NCBI GenBank assembly: GCA_002793855.1
Contig: PFET01000002.1
Location: 477 to 47,559 of the forward strand
DNA from: Candidatus Uhrbacteria bacterium CG10_big_fil_rev_8_21_14_0_10_48_11
GTDB lineage: Bacteria; Patescibacteriota; Patescibacteriia; GWA2-46-9
Reading direction: 5' to 3'
Length of the DNA stretch: 47,083 nucleotides
Positions 8,627 to 18,151 of this stretch are shown piece after piece. Position 1 is the stretch's first letter, and each line of letters starts with the position of its first letter. The notes under the pieces are model-generated. The model did not search any database, had not been told where the DNA came from, and saw only the letters and a list, made by a program, of their open reading frames with translations. Both the position numbers and the translations under genes were made by a program.

Positions 8627-11600
8627 ATGGGCGCATTTTTAGCCCCGCAAAAGAAATATTTAAACGATAAAAAAACACACCGAAGCTCGACGTCGGTGTC
8701 GTTTCGTGTGAAGAGTGGTTTTTTGTTTGTAGCAATTACTGCGCTTGCATTATTTAATAGAGCAGGGATAGGGGAGGGAGCTCAATCGACGTTTACGCAA
8801 AGTAACTGGACTGGACAGCCTTATGGTACAACGACCGAGGTTGATAAAAATCTTGCCAGCTGGAAGAATTATGCAATTGCAGATGCAAACTTAGATACTA
8901 GTTCGGGATTGCGATTAAAATATAATGCTGACCAAAAAACGTTAACGACGACAGCCGATTTTACTAGTGACGCTCCATTTTTGAACGGAACTCGCATTAC
9001 GAATGGAACAGGTGATGATGGATCAATACAACTTGACGGTGACGCTACATGGTCAACCGTTAATTTTCCCACAGGATTCGGGTTAGCGGACAATGGGACC
9101 GTACTGGTATCGGATGGCAATCGGTACCTCTACGCGGTTGCCGGTGGCACAAAATTGCTATCTCGCTACGACACCGTTACCGGTAACTGGTCATCACTAT
9201 TAAGCTATCCTGCGAGCACTAGCTTTGGTAACGGTTCTGCTCTGGTGTACGCAAACGGCTATCTTTACGCGAGTAACGGGAGCGGAAAAAACGTATACCG
9301 TTACAGCATTACCTCTAACAGTTGGTCAGCAATAGCCAATGCAAATTACGGTTTCGGTCCGGGCGGTGGATTGGTTTGGAATAGTGCAAACTATATCTAT
9401 CATGTCAGTGGAGCGTCGAGTAGTAAAAATTTTGAAGCCTACAGTATTAGCACTAATTCATGGATAAAGCTCAAGGACGTCCCTGTCAATGTTCCCGACG
9501 GTAGCGCTTTCGCGTATGACTCAATTTCGCAAGCGCTTTATTTAGGTATCGGTGGTGGCTATAGTGTCTACAAGTTTCATCCTACAAATTGGCAGACACC
9601 AACTTCCGGCGACGTATGGAGTAGCAGTCCTGTTGCCTACTTACCAGTAACGCTAGATGTCGGCGCAACGTTTACTGCTGGTGCATCGGGCTCACTCTAT
9701 GCATTGTCTGGGGGGTCAAGCGGTACTTTTATGTATAGTCCTTCGTCTGGAACACAGTGGTCTGCTACCTTTCCGTCAATTGGCTCGATGGCAAAAGGGG
9801 GGAGCATTGTCTATATGCCCAGCACAAAAAAGTTTTATGCTTTTCGCGGCGGTGTTGCTAATTTTTATAGTTTAAAACCGATTCAGTCCAATGTGGCGAG
9901 CACTTTTGAGTCGGCTCCGGTAGATTTCTTGTCAGCTAGAAAGTTTACCGAGGTCAATTGGGACGTCGCTGCACCAAACACCAGCACTGTCAGTTTAGAA
10001 GTTGCTGCGCGTCAAACAGCATCAAGTAGTTGGAGTGCATGGACGCCAATAACGTTTTCCGGCACAAGCGGTTCATTAGCCGATACTGTTTTTCAAGGTA
10101 AACAGTATTTGAAATATCGGTTGACAATGTCAACGACTAATACCACAACTACACCAAGCTTAAGGGCGGTTACTTTTAAGTACGCGAACTATGCTGCGAG
10201 TGCGTATCTTGAATCTTCTCCATATAAGATGGGGGAGACCACTCAAGGCCCCGCGATTATTGAGTTACAATGGGTGGAACGCGTACCAGCAGGAACAACA
10301 GCTTCTGTGAAGTTACAATTGAGAACGAAGAGTTCTAAAAGTTTTGTAGATGCTGACAGCTGGTATGGTTCAGGTAGTACTGTTGGCGAAGTGTTTACCT
10401 ATACTACAGCCGGAAGTAGTGGTGGGTGTACCCGAACGCAGCTAAATGCTACTGATTACCGGGTTATCTGTCCTGTAAGTGCCAGTAGCCCCCTAAATGT
10501 TGCTGGTATTTCTTATGCGCAGTATAAGGTACTTCTATCCGCACCAGACGGTGACACGACGCCGACCGTGTTAAGTGTTTCCCTTGTTTATGACATTAAT
10601 ACGCCACCAACCGTCAGCAACGTAGAATTTGGCGGGCAGGATCAATCGGGACTGGCAACTTATACCTATAGCATCACCGACGACACAGAATCGAGTTTTG
10701 ATGTGGGACTTTATTATGATGTCGGGGTACGGCTTCTTGGTAGCATTGGGAGCGGAACTGGGCCTGTCAGTGTTTCGATTAGTAATGATATTAGTTTAAG
10801 TTCGTTGTTGCCCCCATTTGGAGTACTGTTGATAGAAAACGAAGAAATAATCTATCGAAGCATTCAAGGAAACTCATTCATCATTGATACTGCATCTGAT
10901 CGAGGCGCGTTTCAAAGTATCGCGACCTCGCACAACGGCGGGGCCACTCCGCTTACCGTATGGGTTCGCGCGACTGATAGTCAGATTGGTGGTGCATTGG
11001 GCATCCCTAGTTATGTCAACGGAGATGCCGGTGCTGGAATAAATTGCACCGCTTATTCAATCTCTCATTCAACTTGTAGCAAGACCATTACCTGGCGACC
11101 ATCCTCAGATTTAAGTGCCGATTTCTATCTTACTGGGCAGATTGTTAAGGTTGCAGCCAATGATCGGCGTAGTGTTAATAGTCTCGGAGGTGCCGTTATC
11201 GGTGGTTCTTTTACGCTCGACACAAAAGCACCGAAGCTATTGAGTTCTCCTGTTCGTATCGTAGGTGTATCGGTTGCAGGAACAACAACAGGTATTAAAA
11301 CGAATGTTAAAACTGTCTCTCTTGCTGTCGAGGCGCCAGACACGACAGACGACACACCATTATCATATTTAAAGTATTCGGTTTGCGAAGAAGCAACGGG
11401 ATCAAATACCTGTGGCACCTTTAGTCTCTCTTCCGACGGCGGTGTACCTTCTGGGTGGTCTGCACTAAGCAGTTTTTCTAACCTTGGTTCTTGTCCGACG
11501 GTATCTTCAACGCTTTCTCCGCTTGCTAGCGGTACAACCTGTTCTTCGCTTATCCTTGCAGGCAGTGGGAAGCGAACTGTTCAGTTTGCAGCAGTGGATA

Positions 11601-14600
11601 ATGTTGGCAACAGTAAGCGAGGCAGTGCTGGCATTGTAGTAGATCAAACCGCACCTCCCATACCGACAAATTTTTCGGCACAAGATGCATCGAATCAGAC
11701 AGTAGGTGCACTCGCTTACTTACGCTGGGACGCGCTCGCTCCTTCTGCGGTAACAGATGCAACAGGTAGCGGGGATTTTGCCTACTACGCCATTTATCGT
11801 AATCAAAAGAACGATGTTGCAAGTGGGTGCAGTTCTTCCGCTACTACTTTTTGTCTAGTAACCAAGGTTACTAATATTGCAACGCAGAGTTTTGCTGATT
11901 CTGGTGTTGTTGCCGGTACAAGTTATCAGTATAAAATTATTGCAGTTGATAATATTGTAAATGCCTCACAAACACTTTCTACGGCTACAGCAACTTCCCC
12001 TATTTCACCCTCTCCGACCGGTCAGGCTGTTCCACCAACGCCACAACTTACCAATGTCGTAGTTGGTACACCGGACACTAGCTCGGTTACCGTTAGCTGG
12101 AATACCGACAATTCTATTAGTGACGCCTCGGTTATTTACGCAGGCACCGCAACTGCACCTACATCGTTTAGTGGTTATCCTTCGCAGGGTGATCCGACCA
12201 TTCAAGCATCACATCAGGTTACCCTTGTAGGACTTGTTCCGAATACACAGTATTATTTAGAATTACATTCGATTGCTCCAGGAAATGAAACGCATGGGGT
12301 GTACCCTGGACCCTCACAACCCGCCCTTACCTTTACAACAAAACAGTTGCCACCACTTGAGCGTCCGACTATTACACCTGGGTCTCCTCTGGTAACACCA
12401 AAAGAAACGAGTGCGCTATTTCACTGGGCTACAGGGAGCGGACAAAACGATTCTCCTGCCGATTCATTTGTAGAATATGGGACATCGTCAGCTCTCGGAT
12501 ACTATTACGGAACTCGTGATACTAGCATTACCCATGAAGTTACCGTTCCAGCATTACAATCTAATACAGGTTATTATTTTCGGGTTCGCTCTGCGATTCC
12601 TGGAAAAGGAGAAAAAGCTTACCCAACAACAGCGCCTGACCCCGAGGTAGCACCACTACCTTTTACAACGCTTACTCCAACAAATGATACAACGGCGCCC
12701 ACTCCTACGAATATGCAAGTACCGGCAAAGGATGACACAACGGCGCTCGTAACGTGGCAAACCACTGAGCCGGCCGTTCATTCGGTTGAGTTTTGGCGAG
12801 TAGACGACACCTCGGCCCATCGTGTTTTGCCGGCTACTCCAGGTCAGGAATCGACAAGCGCGAGCGTTCTACTTTCAAGCCTTGATCCTGAGACGGACTA
12901 TTATTTTGTGGCGATCTCAAGGGACGCAGCGGGTAACATTGGCCGATCGGCAACCCAAGGTCCCTTCACGACGCTTAAGGATCCTCGCTATACGACGAAC
13001 CCCGTCATCTCAAATCTGCGAAATGACCCGGCTGGTGTTTCGACGGCAACCATATACTTCACTAGCGACCAGGCAACTACCGCCGTGCTGCGCTATTCCT
13101 CAGACAGCGACCCGACGCCTTATTCTCAATCACAGAGCTTTCCGGCATTCGTAGAGGGGGACCACGCCGTTACCTTGTTAGGCCTAACCCCCGGTACCGC
13201 CTATAGCTACAAGGTTGAGGTTACCAATCCCAGCGGGCTATCCTCCTCGAGCAGCAATTGCAGCGGCTCAAGCGACAGTTGTTCGTTTGCCACCGGCATC
13301 GCTCAGGGCGCGCTTCCGAGCATTATTGTTTCTTCTATCAAGGTTACGAAAGACGCGGAAACCGCTAACCTTGTTACCGTTCAGTGGCAGACGGAGCAGC
13401 CCGGTAACTCGTTGGTAGAGTTTGGTCACGACCAGGTTGACGGCGTTCCACAGTATGGGCGCACTTTCGGTTTCGTGCGTGATAACGGCACGCTTCACAC
13501 CGTGACATTGCCGAACGACTTAATAGAAGGACAAACTTATTACTTCCGTCTGCGCACGAGAGACAATGCAGGTCAGTTGGCGGTGTTTCCGGTAACAGCT
13601 GATCTTACCGACACCACCTGTGTAAATCCCAACCCAGCCCCTAGCACATGTAAAAATCCTACGTTTAGTACCATTGATACTGGTCTTATTCAAGTGGGAG
13701 AAAAAATTGGCCCCCCCGTTATTACTGGTGTTGCGCCTCTTTTGGTAACCGACAAGAAGGTGGTTGTGGGTTGGACAACTGATAAGCCGGCGACGTCGGA
13801 GGTGTTTCTTGGTACTTCAACATTATTTCCTAGTGAATCTACGGTTTCCGACGGCGAACTTACTACCGTACACGCCATAACGATTGAAGGTTTGCAGCCG
13901 AGTACACAGTATTATTTTGCAGTCGCCTCAAAGGATCGCAATAAGCAACGCCAACCTGACGACAATAAAGGGCAGGGTTACACCTTTAAGACAAACGCCG
14001 GTACTAAAGTTGGCGACAATACCGGGCAAGAGGGGCTTCAAGGTGTTATCAAGACAGACACATTCCCGCCACAAATTACTTCCGTTGAGGTCAGCAACAT
14101 TACAGATTTTGAGGCGACGGTTACTTGGCTGACAAACGAACGAGCGACCACGATGGCCCAGTACGGCACGGACACCGCCTACGGGTTAATTCTCGGCGAT
14201 TCATCAACATTTGAGACTTCGCACAGCGTGCTGTTGCCAAATTTGACGGGCGGGACAGAGTATCACTTTTCTATCGTTGCTTACGACGAACAGGGCAATC
14301 GCGCCGTAAGTCAAGATTACACCTTTACGACAACCGGTGAGCCCGGTCAGAAAAAAACGACCGACGACAAGACGACCGACATGCAAAAGACTGATCAACA
14401 AAAGAATGACGAGCAGACCGACGCAACAAAACAAGGTAGCGATACCCTTACCGACATCGAGAAAACCATCAGAGAGTTGAGCGCCGATAAGCAGCTATCG
14501 CTGCAGAAAATTATTGATTTACTGAAAGACTTTGACGAAGCGGACGCGTCAAAAATTCTTGATGCCGTAGGGCTGCAGCTGGTAGCTCCGCCTCAGTTTG

Positions 14601-15559
14601 TGGGTGGTGCACCACGAGTGGCGGTAACGACCGATTCGTCGACCATTGTTTGGCAAACTGATAAGCAGTCCGATAGTAGGGTTGCTTTTGCTCCTAGTGA
14701 CGACTATAAGCCTACGGCAAGCGATCCTTATGGAGTAGAGATTGGCGATACCGAAACCTATACCAGAAACCATGAAATAACCCTGGTCAATTTGCTGCCG
14801 AATACCGTTTATCACTATCAAGTACGCTCTCGAGAACAGGTTGGAAAGACGGCGCGCTCTATCGATCGAACGTTCAAAACCTTAGCACTGCAGCCTGAAA
14901 TCAAGCGTCTGGCTGTGGTAGGCACGAGCGAGAATACCATTACACTCTCATGGAGGACGAATGTTCCTGCAAAATCTGTTATCAGTTACACCAATGCGAC
15001 CACTGGCGAAGAGCTGTCACAAGGGAACCCGCAGTTTTTGACTTTGCACAATTTTGTACTTAGGAATTTGAGCGGGGACACGAAGTACCTCATGCAGGTT
15101 ACCGTTGAAGATGAGTCTGGATTAACGGCAACCCCAAAAAAAATCAGCGCCCAGACAACGAAGGATGAAATTCCGCCGGTTCTTGACCAGATACGTACCG
15201 AGGTGAGTTTGGCGGGGGACAACGGAAACTATGCCCAAGCGATTATTTCTTGGAAAACAAACGAACCAGCTACTTCGCAGATTGTCTACGAAGAAGGCGT
15301 AACCAAATCCGATAAGCTTGCAAACAGTACCGAGTTTTATTCGGAATTTTTACTGAGTCACGTTATCGTACTAACAAAGTTGCGCCCAGCGACGGTCTAT
15401 CGGTTCCGTGTACTAGCGGCTGATGCTTCTGAAAATGCCGCGGCATCAAGAGATTACACGTTACTTACGCCTCAACAGAAGCAGTCCGTCCTAGGTATTA
15501 TCATTAACAATTTTGAGCAGACGTTTGGCTTTCTTAAATTTCTAGGCTGGTCGCAGTAG
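8627..15559 (+). CDS. giant secreted surface protein (2310 aa): signal peptide, Kelch-like region, about 10 fibronectin-III/PapN-like repeats
   Basis: N-terminal hydrophobic signal; SITSNSWS/SISTNSWI Kelch-like repeats; repeated W.T(D/N).(P/A)..S.V.YG...H.V.L..L.P.T.Y.F.V...D..GN units to the C-terminus. Confidence 0.88.
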   Translation: MGAFLAPQKKYLNDKKTHRSSTSVSFRVKSGFLFVAITALALFNRAGIGEGAQSTFTQSNWTGQPYGTTTEVDKNLASWKNYAIADANLDTSSGLRLKYNADQKTLTTTADFTSDAPFLNGTRITNGTGDDGSIQLDGDATWSTVNFPTGFGLADNGTVLVSDGNRYLYAVAGGTKLLSRYDTVTGNWSSLLSYPASTSFGNGSALVYANGYLYASNGSGKNVYRYSITSNSWSAIANANYGFGPGGGLVWNSANYIYHVSGASSSKNFEAYSISTNSWIKLKDVPVNVPDGSAFAYDSISQALYLGIGGGYSVYKFHPTNWQTPTSGDVWSSSPVAYLPVTLDVGATFTAGASGSLYALSGGSSGTFMYSPSSGTQWSATFPSIGSMAKGGSIVYMPSTKKFYAFRGGVANFYSLKPIQSNVASTFESAPVDFLSARKFTEVNWDVAAPNTSTVSLEVAARQTASSSWSAWTPITFSGTSGSLADTVFQGKQYLKYRLTMSTTNTTTTPSLRAVTFKYANYAASAYLESSPYKMGETTQGPAIIELQWVERVPAGTTASVKLQLRTKSSKSFVDADSWYGSGSTVGEVFTYTTAGSSGGCTRTQLNATDYRVICPVSASSPLNVAGISYAQYKVLLSAPDGDTTPTVLSVSLVYDINTPPTVSNVEFGGQDQSGLATYTYSITDDTESSFDVGLYYDVGVRLLGSIGSGTGPVSVSISNDISLSSLLPPFGVLLIENEEIIYRSIQGNSFIIDTASDRGAFQSIATSHNGGATPLTVWVRATDSQIGGALGIPSYVNGDAGAGINCTAYSISHSTCSKTITWRPSSDLSADFYLTGQIVKVAANDRRSVNSLGGAVIGGSFTLDTKAPKLLSSPVRIVGVSVAGTTTGIKTNVKTVSLAVEAPDTTDDTPLSYLKYSVCEEATGSNTCGTFSLSSDGGVPSGWSALSSFSNLGSCPTVSSTLSPLASGTTCSSLILAGSGKRTVQFAAVDNVGNSKRGSAGIVVDQTAPPIPTNFSAQDASNQTVGALAYLRWDALAPSAVTDATGSGDFAYYAIYRNQKNDVASGCSSSATTFCLVTKVTNIATQSFADSGVVAGTSYQYKIIAVDNIVNASQTLSTATATSPISPSPTGQAVPPTPQLTNVVVGTPDTSSVTVSWNTDNSISDASVIYAGTATAPTSFSGYPSQGDPTIQASHQVTLVGLVPNTQYYLELHSIAPGNETHGVYPGPSQPALTFTTKQLPPLERPTITPGSPLVTPKETSALFHWATGSGQNDSPADSFVEYGTSSALGYYYGTRDTSITHEVTVPALQSNTGYYFRVRSAIPGKGEKAYPTTAPDPEVAPLPFTTLTPTNDTTAPTPTNMQVPAKDDTTALVTWQTTEPAVHSVEFWRVDDTSAHRVLPATPGQESTSASVLLSSLDPETDYYFVAISRDAAGNIGRSATQGPFTTLKDPRYTTNPVISNLRNDPAGVSTATIYFTSDQATTAVLRYSSDSDPTPYSQSQSFPAFVEGDHAVTLLGLTPGTAYSYKVEVTNPSGLSSSSSNCSGSSDSCSFATGIAQGALPSIIVSSIKVTKDAETANLVTVQWQTEQPGNSLVEFGHDQVDGVPQYGRTFGFVRDNGTLHTVTLPNDLIEGQTYYFRLRTRDNAGQLAVFPVTADLTDTTCVNPNPAPSTCKNPTFSTIDTGLIQVGEKIGPPVITGVAPLLVTDKKVVVGWTTDKPATSEVFLGTSTLFPSESTVSDGELTTVHAITIEGLQPSTQYYFAVASKDRNKQRQPDDNKGQGYTFKTNAGTKVGDNTGQEGLQGVIKTDTFPPQITSVEVSNITDFEATVTWLTNERATTMAQYGTDTAYGLILGDSSTFETSHSVLLPNLTGGTEYHFSIVAYDEQGNRAVSQDYTFTTTGEPGQKKTTDDKTTDMQKTDQQKNDEQTDATKQGSDTLTDIEKTIRELSADKQLSLQKIIDLLKDFDEADASKILDAVGLQLVAPPQFVGGAPRVAVTTDSSTIVWQTDKQSDSRVAFAPSDDYKPTASDPYGVEIGDTETYTRNHEITLVNLLPNTVYHYQVRSREQVGKTARSIDRTFKTLALQPEIKRLAVVGTSENTITLSWRTNVPAKSVISYTNATTGEELSQGNPQFLTLHNFVLRNLSGDTKYLMQVTVEDESGLTATPKKISAQTTKDEIPPVLDQIRTEVSLAGDNGNYAQAIISWKTNEPATSQIVYEEGVTKSDKLANSTEFYSEFLLSHVIVLTKLRPATVYRFRVLAADASENAAASRDYTLLTPQQKQSVLGIIINNFEQTFGFLKFLGWSQ

Positions 15560-15561
15560 TT

Positions 15562-16914
15562 ATGCGAGAACCTATCATTAAAATAGAAAACGTTTGCGTT
15601 ACCTACAATGCGGGAAAGCTGGGGGAAACAAAAGCCTTGAAGAATGTTAGCATCGAAATTTTTCCTGAAGAGTACGTTATTTTTTTTGGCCCATCCGGTT
15701 GTGGCAAGTCAACCCTTCTTTACACGATGGCTGGTTTAGAAATACCAGAGAGCGGTGTCGTTAATGTTATTGGTAAAAATTTAGCAGAGGCTTCGCAAAG
15801 AGAGTTGGTCGAGTATCACCGCACGAAACTCGGAATGATCTTTCAGGCCTTCTATCTTATCCCTTCACTGAGCGTTCTTGACAACGTGGTACTTCCGCAG
15901 ATGTTTCATAGGAAGAAGCCAAAAGAGCGCAAAGAGCGTGCGCTAGAGGTACTTAAGCGTTTTGGTATAAACCAATATGCCGACCATTTGCCGACTGAGC
16001 TTTCTGGAGGGCAACAGCAACGTGTTGCTATTTGTCGAGCGGTCATGAATGACCCCGATATTGTATTTGCTGATGAGCCGGTGGGCAACCTCGACTCGGC
16101 GGCTTCAGAAAAAGTAATGCAATTACTGTATGAGTTGAATACAAAAGATAAGAAAACAGTTATTCTCGTTACGCACGATTCCCGATATCTGCAGTTCGCC
16201 CATCGTATTATTTACTTGCGTGACGGCGAAGTGGTTCGTGAAGTAACAAATACAGAACGTAAGCAGCTACGAGAAGCAAAAATACGCCCGTTCGTGGCGC
16301 TCGCCCTCGAAGAATTTTCTCGCTATTACCCACACTTAGACGAGGGTGAGCTAAAAGCAAAGTTTCTGAGCCACTATCTCTTGGATTTAACCGAGGAACG
16401 CTTACAAGAACGGCTGGAGGTATTGGTCCGAAAACGTTCGGCTGGTGAAATTACGCGTGAACAGTTTATCGCAAGGGTGAATACGCCCTTCACCGAAGGG
16501 GGAGTAGGACTCTACGAACAAACAGCAGAGCACATCGCCGATAACTTGGATGCGGTCTTAGAGGAGTCACAATTTATGGCGGAACATTTTAAACATTTTC
16601 CCGAGAGCTACGAGCTTTTGCAGCAGGGTATTAGTCGGCTGAGAAATAGGTTGCTGTCGGGGTACCACGGTCATCTGACGGACGAGCAGTCGGAGCGTTT
16701 GAATCAGGCCATCAAGGCTCGTCTTGAGGGTTCACTGGATCACCGGCAATTTAAAGAAGTACTGGACCGTCCACTAAAAGAAGGCGGCGTTGGTTTGCAT
16801 TACCAGACGGCACAAGATTTTGGGAGGCGGATTGAGGTTTACCTGATTGATTACGCGAAATACACACCGACGGTGGCAGCCGTCAGCGACGGCACGAAAA
16901 TAGCAAACGTATGA
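15562..16914 (+). CDS. ABC transporter ATP-binding protein (MacB/LolD-like) with about 215-aa C-terminal extension
   Basis: Walker A GPSGCGKST, LSGGQQQRVAICRA signature, Walker B DIVFADEPVGNLD, H-loop THD. Confidence 0.93.
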   Translation: MREPIIKIENVCVTYNAGKLGETKALKNVSIEIFPEEYVIFFGPSGCGKSTLLYTMAGLEIPESGVVNVIGKNLAEASQRELVEYHRTKLGMIFQAFYLIPSLSVLDNVVLPQMFHRKKPKERKERALEVLKRFGINQYADHLPTELSGGQQQRVAICRAVMNDPDIVFADEPVGNLDSAASEKVMQLLYELNTKDKKTVILVTHDSRYLQFAHRIIYLRDGEVVREVTNTERKQLREAKIRPFVALALEEFSRYYPHLDEGELKAKFLSHYLLDLTEERLQERLEVLVRKRSAGEITREQFIARVNTPFTEGGVGLYEQTAEHIADNLDAVLEESQFMAEHFKHFPESYELLQQGISRLRNRLLSGYHGHLTDEQSERLNQAIKARLEGSLDHRQFKEVLDRPLKEGGVGLHYQTAQDFGRRIEVYLIDYAKYTPTVAAVSDGTKIANV

Positions 16915-18134
16915 TGCGATCCCCTGATCTTCTTAGACTCTCAACGCGTATGTTTAAAACGCGACCGATGCGTACATGGCTGACTATTCTCGGCGTTGGT
17001 GTTGGTATTGCGGCAACGTTCTTTTTGGTTAGTTTTGGGTATGGCCTTCAGGCGCTCTTGTTTAACCATATTACCACCTCTGAGTCACTTTTGAGTCTAG
17101 ATGTCTATCCTCCGGATTCAAACGTGGTGTCTCTTGACGGTAGAGCGGTAGCAACTATGGAGAACAGCCAACAAGTGCTGGAGGTAAGTCCAGTAGCCAA
17201 CGTACCATCGCAAGTTACTTTAAATGGGTTTACTGGGGACGCTTTGGCTCAGGTTATCACGCCTACTTTTTTTAAGCTTGATGGACTTAAGACGGAACAG
17301 GGTAGTTTTTTTACTGATTCGTCGACGGACGAAGTAGTGGTAAGTTCTACCGTATTGAAGCTTCTTAATGCCACGCCAGAGAGTATCATTGGTAAACCTA
17401 TGGCTATCAGTTTTTTTGTTCCTAAGCCGATAAGTACTAGCGAAGTATCAGCGTCCATCGACAAGGTAAATACTACAACTGATGTCGTCCAACATACGTT
17501 AACCGTCGTCGGCGTCATTAGTGATGATTTGGTAAGTCAAATTTATATGCCGTTCGGTGCGCTACCGGAATTTACGCCGGACACGTACACGCAGGCGAAG
17601 GTTCGGGTGACCAGCAGTGATACGCTCGATAGCGTCCGCGAGAGCATTAAGCAGCAGGGCTTTACTGTCGTTGCTCTTTCGGACACCATTGCCGAGGCAA
17701 CAAAAATATTTAGTGCAATGCAAATTATTCTTGCTCTTTTTGGGACTGTTGCTCTTGTTGTTGCGGCAATTGGAATGTTTAATACGGTGACCATTGCGCT
17801 TCTTGAGCGAACGCAAGAGATTGGTATTATGCGTTCAATTGGCGCAGGGCGTGGTGACATGATGATTATGTTTTTAACTGAATCAGCGTTGATGGGCTTT
17901 CTGGGAGGAGTGACTGGCTTACTTATGGGGTATATCGGCGGAGAAATTTTTAATTGGCTCGTTAATTTATTGGCAACAAGATTGGGATCGTCACCCTTGA
18001 CGTTATTTGAGCGCCCTTTGTGGTTTATCCTTACCATTCTGATTTCCTCGGTAATCATAGGTTTCTGTACGGGTATCCTTCCGGCTCGTCGTGCCGCAAA
18101 GCTAAATACGCTTGCAGCGCTCAGGTATAAGTAA
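16911..18134 (+). CDS. ABC transporter permease, MacB/FtsX-like
   Basis: N-terminal MRTWLTILGVGVGIAATF, large extracytoplasmic domain, C-terminal TM block with LLERTQEIGIMRSIGA; ATGA overlap with the ATPase gene. Confidence 0.9.
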   Translation: MMRSPDLLRLSTRMFKTRPMRTWLTILGVGVGIAATFFLVSFGYGLQALLFNHITTSESLLSLDVYPPDSNVVSLDGRAVATMENSQQVLEVSPVANVPSQVTLNGFTGDALAQVITPTFFKLDGLKTEQGSFFTDSSTDEVVVSSTVLKLLNATPESIIGKPMAISFFVPKPISTSEVSASIDKVNTTTDVVQHTLTVVGVISDDLVSQIYMPFGALPEFTPDTYTQAKVRVTSSDTLDSVRESIKQQGFTVVALSDTIAEATKIFSAMQIILALFGTVALVVAAIGMFNTVTIALLERTQEIGIMRSIGAGRGDMMIMFLTESALMGFLGGVTGLLMGYIGGEIFNWLVNLLATRLGSSPLTLFERPLWFILTILISSVIIGFCTGILPARRAAKLNTLAALRYK

Positions 18135-18151
18135 AGAAAGCGTTTCAAGAT

